From Rodentolepis nana (Eukaryota > Platyhelminthes > Cestoda > Cyclophyllidea > Hymenolepididae): a DNA stretch of 13,969 bases. A program made the translations under genes and the position numbers. This document shows positions 8,669 to 13,969 of this stretch, one piece after another. The stretch covers positions 1-13,969 of the forward strand of contig UZAE01001310.1 in NCBI GenBank assembly GCA_900617975.1. The letters run 5' to 3'. Under the pieces are notes generated by a model, which had not been told where the DNA came from, made no database searches, and worked only from the letters and a program-made list of their open reading frames with translations. How positions within the stretch are numbered: position 1 is the stretch's first letter; every line of letters begins with the position of its first letter.

Positions 8669-8692
8669 CAGGCATGGCCTCTACCATGCCTG
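8669..8692. repeat. Perfect 9-bp hairpin
   Basis: CAGGCATGG (8669-8677) pairs with CCATGCCTG (8684-8692) across the 6-nt loop CCTCTA. The stem is G/C-rich compared with its surroundings. No T-run follows it, so it is not a typical factor-independent terminator, and this is not bacterial DNA. It could equally be a two-half-site protein target. Roughly 0.5 such hairpins are expected by chance in a window this size. Confidence 0.4.
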
Positions 8693-8814
8693 CTATCAAT
8701 AGGGGGCGATTAATAAAATTTGCCTACTCTGAAGACGTACAGTGCCAATGTAAGCAATTTCCAAAGCGGGAACAGTAGATGAAAAAAATAAAATAGGGTG
8801 GAAATAAAAAGATT

Positions 8815-8834
8815 GGGTGGTGGGAGGGGGGGGG
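8815..8834 (+). repeat. G-quadruplex motif with G9
   Basis: G3 (8815-8817), G2 (8819-8820), G3 (8822-8824) and G9 (8826-8834), with loops of 1-4 bases. Taking the G9 as two triplets gives four G-triplets, so it fits a quadruplex motif. Minus-strand open frames across it are proline/serine-rich low-complexity. Confidence 0.6.
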
Positions 8835-9345
8835 TAGGTGTGAGACGATGAATGAGATTTCATACTCAGAGTGATTGCTATTTTGCAAGGCACACAGATA
8901 GGGAGAGAGCGAATTCAAGCTGTTTGCAACCGTGAATTTGCCTACAAAGTTGAAGTGAGCGGCTCTTTGAAGTTCAATTCTCGAGTACTTTTCAAAATAA
9001 ATGTTTATGGAGATATAGGTTTATTAGGCTAAAGTTAGTCTTCAAGCTACTTCACAGTTACCTCAGTATTTTAATTTAGGGAAAGAAATGAGTGAAACAC
9101 GTTCTTATCTCCATTATGAAAAGAAAAAAATTGATACAGGACAAATCAAAGAATTGTATCCATAATCACCCAAAAATTAAGACTTCCACCTTTACTACAA
9201 ACAATCACCATAATTACTCACCCAATAGAAGAAAATGCCTTTGAGCAGCTGATTTGCCAAATTTATTATTTTAAAGCATTTGCTCTGTGTGGTCAGAAAA
9301 TTTATTTATTAAAAAAACATTTTATAAATATCGTAACTGCTTGAG
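8835..9345. other. Non-coding stretch, no feature seen
   Basis: The only item noted is GAGAGCGAA at 8905-8913, the third copy of that 9-mer. The rest is AT-rich with no gene. Confidence 0.5.
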
Positions 9346-9505
9346 AGCTGCTTGTAGCGGGTTGCTACGCTAGTAAAGCTTGACCGACTCAGAAATCTCT
9401 ATGGGAGATTCTCCAACATCTAGCTAGACTCCCAGAACAAGCTAAGCTATAGCCCAGCTATTAGGGAAACAGACGTGTAGCACGGAATACGTTTATTCGG
9501 TAAGT
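9346..9505. other. GC-richer block with short palindromes
   Basis: This stretch stands out from its flanks. It holds GTAGC/GCTAC around a GGGTT loop (near 9357-9371), AATCTC/GAGATT near 9395-9411, CTAGCTAG (9420-9427) and GCTATAGC (9446-9453). It ends in GTAAGT at 9500-9505, a donor-like sequence. AGCT recurs several times. I tested it against a tRNA layout and found no T-arm consensus. It is unassigned; it could be a structured RNA or an old repeat. Confidence 0.3.
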
Positions 9506-9756
9506 ATATTTATAGCGAAGTGTCATGTTGGCAAAGCGATTAGTTATCAGGTAACTCTAGCATGATTCGTGTGAACATTAACAGCTAAATATTTCTGAGT
9601 AATATTCTATAGCAGGATTTCTATTTGGTCATTGATGGAGTGTCCCACATGCTTATTTATTTGAGACCACCACAACACGATTTAGTCATTTTTGCCAATC
9701 CTGCATCTAAAACCATTTTGATTAACAGAATTTTTTTTCAATATAAAGCATAAATG

Positions 9757-10100
9757 CCTGGTGGAATGATATTGACACCTGTTGAAGGAATGGAAAGAAT
9801 CTTGGTAGAGTGCGATGACCACCCACGCAGGGGTCTAATTAGTAACTTATATTCGCACCCTGGTGACTGGCAGCCCACTTGACGTGACTGTAGGCACCCA
9901 GGCACATCATTCATTTTTGTTCGCCATATAACCTGGAAGGTAGGGTTAATGGTCAGTGTAGTAAGGGAAATGTCAGTTTATCTGCATAATGCTGAATCCA
10001 CTTGATCAACCATCAGATCGAATGCAGCGAATACTTTACTTCCTGATCAGTTGCAAACTTGACTAAGATTGGCAGGATGTTTGTGGTGGTGCCTTATCTT
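9757..10100. promoter_or_regulatory. Candidate cis-regulatory cluster
   Basis: GC-richer than its flanks, with several exact consensus matches. They are E-box CACCTG (near 9776), Gli/Ci GACCACCCA (9817-9825), homeodomain palindrome CTAATTAG (9835-9842) and TGACGTGA (near 9880). NK-2/Tinman CCACTTGA is at 9875-9882 and 9998-10005, and GATA TTATCT (AGATAA reversed) at 9978-9983 and 10094-10099. Short consensus words occur often by chance, so the density and not any single match carries the argument. No target gene lies in the window. Confidence 0.3.
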
Positions 10101-10140
10101 TTCAAGAAGGCAAAAAGTTTACAAATTCACATGTGAGCGT

Positions 10141-10156
10141 GGGGGAGGGTGCGATA
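10141..10156 (+). repeat. Possible fragment of the G-tract/TGCGATA repeat
   Basis: Sixteen bases here match 13927-13942 at 15 of 16 positions: a G run (one A inside) leading into GGGTGCGATA. After that the sequence diverges from the 32-bp repeat. Because G runs are common here, the specific part is only TGCGATA, so this is a weak candidate for a third, decayed copy. Confidence 0.2.
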
Positions 10157-10263
10157 TTTCAAATAAGGGTCAATATTAATGTCCAAAAGAATAGAAGACT
10201 GCATTCTTGGCTGCAAATGCATTTTTTTGTTTCAATGTTTAGAACACTGTTTTCTGATTCAAA

Positions 10264-10321
10264 TAATCAAGCTTCAGTTACCGTCCATGGTTTAATCAGC
10301 ATAGTTGGACTAATCAAGCTT
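10264..10321 (+). repeat. 11-bp direct repeat pair
   Basis: TAATCAAGCTT occurs at 10264-10274 and 10311-10321, 47 bp apart. It is short and possibly coincidental, but it lies close together with a third related TTTAATCAGC between. No known element matches. Confidence 0.3.
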
Positions 10322-12483
10322 ATTTGAGTTTTTCCCATTTGTCGAAGAACTAGAGAGCTAGAGGTTTGAACATTATTCTGACATTCCAGAACAGACAAAA
10401 TTCATATTGAAGGTTGTTTTTTTTGAGTAATTAAAATGGGGACTAAATATGAAGAATATCTTTTAACCGTCCTGAAAATATTGATTCATATGACCTCGTT
10501 TGAATTGCTCATTTTGTTGAATTCATAAGCCCAAAATAGTCTCATTGCCCCCCCTTACAGAGCTACTAAAATAAAGTAGATTTGGTAACAAAATAAAAGG
10601 GACATGCACAAATTCACTGCCAAATTTTGATTTGGCAATACTTAACATGAGTTGTTAGGTTGTGTTTGAGTGATATATTTTCAAATTTCACTGCAGATCT
10701 ATTTAGATAGGTGCAAGTGAAAGAAATATGAACCGAAATGAAGATGGCCGATCTAACAATAGGCCCGATAACAGTATTTAGCAAGCGATCAGATTGTGAT
10801 AATATAAATAGGGTATATCAAATAATGTATCAGGTGAAAATCTAAGACGATATAGAGAATCTGACTGTCAACATTAAATGCAATGCAATGGATTAAATTT
10901 CAAAGTAACGTTAGAGAATAATTTTACAAAAACTGGTGTAGGGCTTATTGAAAATAAACACAGAAAAGGCGATCCGAGCAGTCGGTTGACATTCGGGCAT
11001 AGAGCCAAATTCACTACCAGTGTAAGGATGCTCAAGCCGTGCGATCGTAGTTTATTTATATTTTTAAAAATAAAACTTTGATAGTTAACTTACTTAAAAG
11101 TTGAAACGTAGAATTCGTACACCATCCATGTGCCTTTGTGCTCGTACTTTCAACAAGCCAATGGCAAAATAATATCGAATAATACAAAATTTTGCTGAAA
11201 AGTGAGTAACGAAGGAAAGTATGAATGGGAATCAAAAATTTTGAAAATCCCTCAAATGGGAATTGGTTTTGCCTCATTACCGATGAAAGTAGCTATTCCT
11301 TGAATGTGGCGTATGCAACTAACTGGCGCCCATTTCTATATTTTACAAAATTGTTTCCAGCCCTACTTCTTAAAGACAGAAATTCTGTCTGAAAAGTACT
11401 TAATTTATTGTAAGAAAATTGTTTTTTTTTAAAAATCATTCCCCTGTATTTCAGTATGCACTTCAGCATGATTAGTGATGATTTATTTCGAAGTTAAATT
11501 TAAATGCGGTTTCCTCAATAGTAGTGACTTATATGCGCAAAAGTCATACGAATTTTCATAGTTTTTTATTTAATACTACCTATAATGACGCACTAACTCA
11601 TCAATTTGAAATCATTCGACACCTTTTAGCCAACCAGGGAAATACTCACTGCAATTAAAGCATGTCTTCTTCTCCGTATCTTTCTTTAGAGAAGCAACGA
11701 AAATGGGATTAATAAACCACTCTCCATTGAAATCTGGGATTTTACATCTATCTTCTTTAAAGTTAAATAAAATGTGCAAACGTTCCAATATATGAATGCA
11801 CTTATTCCTGAATCACTGATTTGTAGCGATGAAATTAACCAATTAGATACATGATAATATTTAATAAGTGGGCTATTTTTCCCAACACTTTGATTTGTCT
11901 TCGATTCGTTTACCATCTGATTTAATGCACTTCGGTTTCATGAAGCAATACAAGAGGTGTTTATTCCTAAGTTAACGCCTTACCACCGTTAATCCTTAAT
12001 GGGCAAAATATTTACTTTATTTCTCCGGATCTAGGCGGTCTGTTCAAGAATACGCATTTTTTCCCCAATACGCCGGTAACTAGCCTGTGTCCTCAGCAAC
12101 CCGATTCGTTATTATCACTCAATTTATTGGTTTATATTTTTTGATAAAAAGAAATCTTTATAGTTATTAGTTTATACTTCGTTGCATCTTGGAGGCAATA
12201 GCGATTTCGCAGTCTTATTGTTCCAACAGCGATATATACAAAACCGATGATTTCAAACGAGGACTTTAGGATTAGAGTAGAATGTGGCAAGGGGTAAATG
12301 ATAACCTAGCTCACCTACAAAATTAGAAATCAGATTGCAGGTGACTTACTTTCAAACAAGTTCATGCAATTATTGAAAGCAACTCCTACAGCACCATTCC
12401 ATCATAGTCTCACATTGGACAGATAGAATTCAACGTGTCACGTATTTGTAAGAGAGTGACAGGAGGAACAGATTATTTTCGAT
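10322..12483. other. Long AT-rich non-coding stretch
   Basis: About 2.2 kb with no defensible gene. It contains a C7 run (10548-10554), a T9 run (11422-11430) and a 17-bp odd palindrome AGACAGAA-A-TTCTGTCT (11374-11390). Short open frames (67-76 codons) have no recognisable domain. I see no mobile-element termini. Confidence 0.55.
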
Positions 12484-12497
12484 GTTACCTAGGCAAC
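12484..12497. promoter_or_regulatory. RFX X-box
   Basis: GTTACCTAGGCAAC fits the RFX consensus (RYYNYY, 1-3 bases, RRNRAC) with a 2-base spacer and is almost a perfect palindrome. RFX-family X-boxes sit upstream of ciliary genes across animals. An E-box CAGCTG (12498-12503), TGACGCAA (12512-12519) and GAGA-rich sequence (about 12532-12555) follow directly. This resembles a compact promoter. A 76-codon plus-strand frame starts 75 bp downstream at 12572, but its product is not recognised, so the target gene is unknown. Confidence 0.5.
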
Positions 12498-12559
12498 CAG
12501 CTGCCCACTTTTGACGCAACACTAAAACCTACAGAGAGAGAATGAACGAGAGATGAGCA

Positions 12560-12868
12560 AGGAATTTTCAAGTGAAAGAAATGAAAGCTTGCAACACCTC
12601 GATGTGGGCGGTTGAAATTTGTCAACAAACCCTAACAAGCACCAACAGTGTGTTAGACCAAACACTAGTGATATTCAGTTTGACATTTCGACGCCTTACA
12701 GGTTATATTGATGGAAATTTAGAGCCAGAGCGCCTTCTGAAAAAAAAATCTAGCTATAAATTTTTTGAAAGTATTTTCAGTCAAGATATGAAGAACATTT
12801 GACAGAGTGCCAATAGAGGTCAAGTGGGTACTTATTAAAAATGATAAGGCACTTATGTTGAAACCGGT
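12560..12868. other. Stretch downstream of the X-box
   Basis: It contains the unassigned 76-codon frame 12572-12802, an A9 run (12740-12748) and TCAAGTGG (12820-12827), a third NK-2-type word. There is no confident gene. Confidence 0.4.
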
Positions 12869-12879
12869 GGGGGGGGGGG
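12869..12879 (+). repeat. G11 homopolymer
   Basis: Eleven G residues followed by TAAG, in AT-rich DNA. One of the eight long G/C runs. Confidence 0.9.
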
Positions 12880-13001
12880 TAAGATTAAGACATCCCTTGA
12901 TAAGAAAATGTCTAATTGGAATATCGTTTCAGTGTAAATGTGAGTGGTCATCTTTCCCCCATTAAGTTAACATAAATTCCGTCCATCTAATTCCTATGGG
13001 A

Positions 13002-13023
13002 GGTTCAACGAGGTCACTGAACC
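13002..13023. promoter_or_regulatory. Ecdysone-receptor-type IR1 element with DR3
   Basis: AGGTCA-C-TGAACC (13011-13023) matches the EcR/USP consensus RGKTCANTGAMCY at every position. About 0.01 matches to that pattern would be expected in a window this size with uniform bases. A further half-site GGTTCA (13002-13007) lies three bases upstream in direct orientation (DR3). IR1 elements are also used by FXR/RXR in vertebrates, so the motif alone does not fix the phylum. Binding and target are not shown. Confidence 0.5.
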
Positions 13024-13764
13024 ACTCGAGAAACAGATTAACTTCCCCACCAATTCTTCACCTTAATATTCCCAAATGAGATATGAAAGAAATTTCGTAA
13101 GTCTTTTGGGATCAAAAATAGGTTTCGAATGAAAAAAAACGATTTTTAAAAATGGAAACAATTTTTTTCCAGATTATTATGCTTTCGTAAGGTACATGTA
13201 AACGTTTTTACAGTTATTAGCCGTAAGTTTACGGTTGATGTGCTTTTCATTGGTTAAAGAAAAATGCTAAATGAATCGAGTTTTCTTTTTTTTTATTGTA
13301 ATAGCTAACTAATAAGTAATGATGATCTATTCAAATATCTTAAAACTTGGCGGTGACTTTGGAGCCAAAGAATCTTCTGAACGTTTTCTCTCTTTTGAGC
13401 CAATAGGCACCCATTATGGCAACAAAATCCTGCTCTGGTGTCCTTTTCATTCAAACTAAAATTCCTTTGCCAAAGTGATAGAGGTCATTGGATTGGTTAA
13501 TTGGAGATCTAAATTCAATCATGAAAATTGTCGGAATCTGCTTCATATATTTAGTAATTTGGTTAAAGAAAATTGAGTCCCCTTTATCTTCTATCTTGGT
13601 TTATCACTACAAATACTCATTTCTCTATAATGTGATGATTAGGAATCGGCAGGAGGGAGGTAAAAGACTTCATGTTTATTTTATTCATACTTTCTTTCCG
13701 TGCTTGCATCCAAACGCACTCGTTCACCTGCCAACTTCTGTAGCCATCAGTCTAGCCCGGCTTC

Positions 13765-13768
<4 letters not shown>
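13024..13768. other. Non-coding stretch before the TA microsatellite
   Basis: AT-rich, with a T9 run at 13286-13294. The longest open frame in the window (110 codons, plus strand, 13488-13820) lies partly here, but it runs through the (TA)13 repeat and encodes an Ile-Tyr string. I do not regard it as a gene. Confidence 0.55.

Positions 13769-13794
<26 letters not shown>
13769..13794. repeat. (TA)13 microsatellite
   Basis: Thirteen perfect TA units. This is the only dinucleotide microsatellite of note in the window and is likely length-polymorphic. Confidence 0.95.
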
Positions 13795-13795
<1 letters not shown>

Positions 13796-13925
13796 TATCT
13801 TCCAATTCTCATATTGTTGATATTAAAATAATTTTCGCCTTATGCTATATTGAAATAAATCGTAATGCATTGGCATTCCACAAGTGAGAAGGAAATATAA
13901 AAATTGTCGTATTTATATTCTCATA

Positions 13926-13935
13926 GGGGGGGGGG
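13926..13935 (+). repeat. G10 homopolymer abutting the right 32-bp repeat
   Basis: Ten G residues run directly into TGCGATAG, the start of the right repeat copy. The left copy has only G4 before TGC and then an extra GC. The G run therefore looks like a variable-length edge of the repeat. Confidence 0.9.
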
Positions 13936-13936
13936 T

Positions 13937-13968
13937 GCGATAGACTTACCTCCACGTGGTGCACCCTG
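13937..13968. repeat. 32-bp direct repeat, right copy
   Basis: Identical over 32 bp to 296-327, including CCACGTGG (13952-13959) and GGTGCACC (13958-13965). On the minus strand it again gives AG, a 16-nt segment, then GTAAGT. Only one base of the window lies beyond it, so its right boundary cannot be seen. If the sequence is a whole contig, ending inside a repeat may reflect an assembly break at a multicopy element. Confidence 0.95.
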
Positions 13969-13969
13969 G

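Noticed and set aside
154..8913. GAGAGCGAA repeated at 154, 1667 and 8905
   Set aside because: Three copies of a purine-rich 9-mer are weak evidence. The flanks are unrelated.
9346..9480. tRNA or other known small RNA in the palindrome-rich block
   Set aside because: No T-arm GTTCRANNC and no seven-base acceptor stem could be found.
8658..9505. Isolated GGTAAGT splice-donor words at 8658 and 9499
   Set aside because: There is no open frame or partner acceptor to make them exons.
9856..9864. GCACCCTGG matching the last nine bases of the window
   Set aside because: A 9-mer match is expected by chance, and the neighbouring bases do not resemble the 32-bp repeat.
12572..12802. 76-codon frame downstream of the X-box as a confirmed gene
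   Set aside because: The position is suggestive, but the peptide is unrecognised and crosses an A9 run. Kept only as a check under the X-box finding.
13488..13820. Longest open frame (110 codons, plus strand)
   Set aside because: It reads through the (TA)13 repeat as an Ile-Tyr string and has no recognisable domain.
1..13969. CRISPR array, prokaryotic operon, integron or phage
   Set aside because: There are no regularly spaced repeats, no ribosome-binding sites before long frames and no coding density.
1..13969. A conserved animal microRNA
   Set aside because: I scanned for mature sequences of common families (let-7, miR-1, miR-2, miR-8, miR-9, miR-10, miR-34, miR-71, miR-124, miR-184, bantam) by eye and found none.

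Overview
This window looks like non-coding DNA from an animal nuclear genome. It is AT-rich and CpG is not depleted the way it is in vertebrates. I found no open reading frame I would defend, no tRNA or rRNA, no recognisable transposase or reverse transcriptase, no prokaryotic gene layout and no CRISPR array. Nothing in it identifies the taxon. An invertebrate, possibly an arthropod, is my best guess: CpG is normal, the microsatellites are of one unusual type, and one site matches the ecdysone-receptor consensus. The stretch is probably intergenic or intronic.

The clearest structure is a perfect 32-bp direct repeat, once near the left end (296-327) and once at the right edge (13937-13968), about 13.6 kb apart. 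Each copy carries two overlapping palindromes (CCACGTGG and GGTGCACC). The right copy starts straight after a G10 tract, the left after a shorter G run. On the minus strand each copy reads as AG, a 16-nt segment, then GTAAGT, so it resembles a microexon or a dispersed repeat terminus. The right copy is cut by the window edge.

A second striking property is homopolymer usage. The longest runs in this AT-rich DNA are G or C (eight tracts of 9-13 nt), while A or T runs do not exceed 9. Several G tracts lie in G-quadruplex-capable purine blocks, mostly between 5.4 and 6.4 kb.

Layout, left to right: 1-630 holds a terminal hairpin, the first 32-mer and a pyrimidine-rich block. 1.0-1.7 kb holds a nuclear-receptor DR2 and a promoter-like pyrimidine/CpG block. 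2.6-3.0 kb holds homeodomain-type AT motifs. 3.5-3.75 kb is a GC-rich, C-skewed CpG island. 4.42-4.56 kb has nested inverted and direct repeats. 5.4-6.4 kb is the G-tract cluster. 6.4-9.3 kb is plain AT-rich DNA apart from C13, G9 and one hairpin. 9.35-10.1 kb is GC-richer, with a cluster of perfect factor consensus sites. 10.2-12.4 kb is plain. 12.48-13.02 kb holds a perfect RFX X-box and a perfect ecdysone-type inverted repeat. The end has a (TA)13 microsatellite and the second 32-mer.

The factor sites are consensus matches only. No gene in the window can be assigned as their target.
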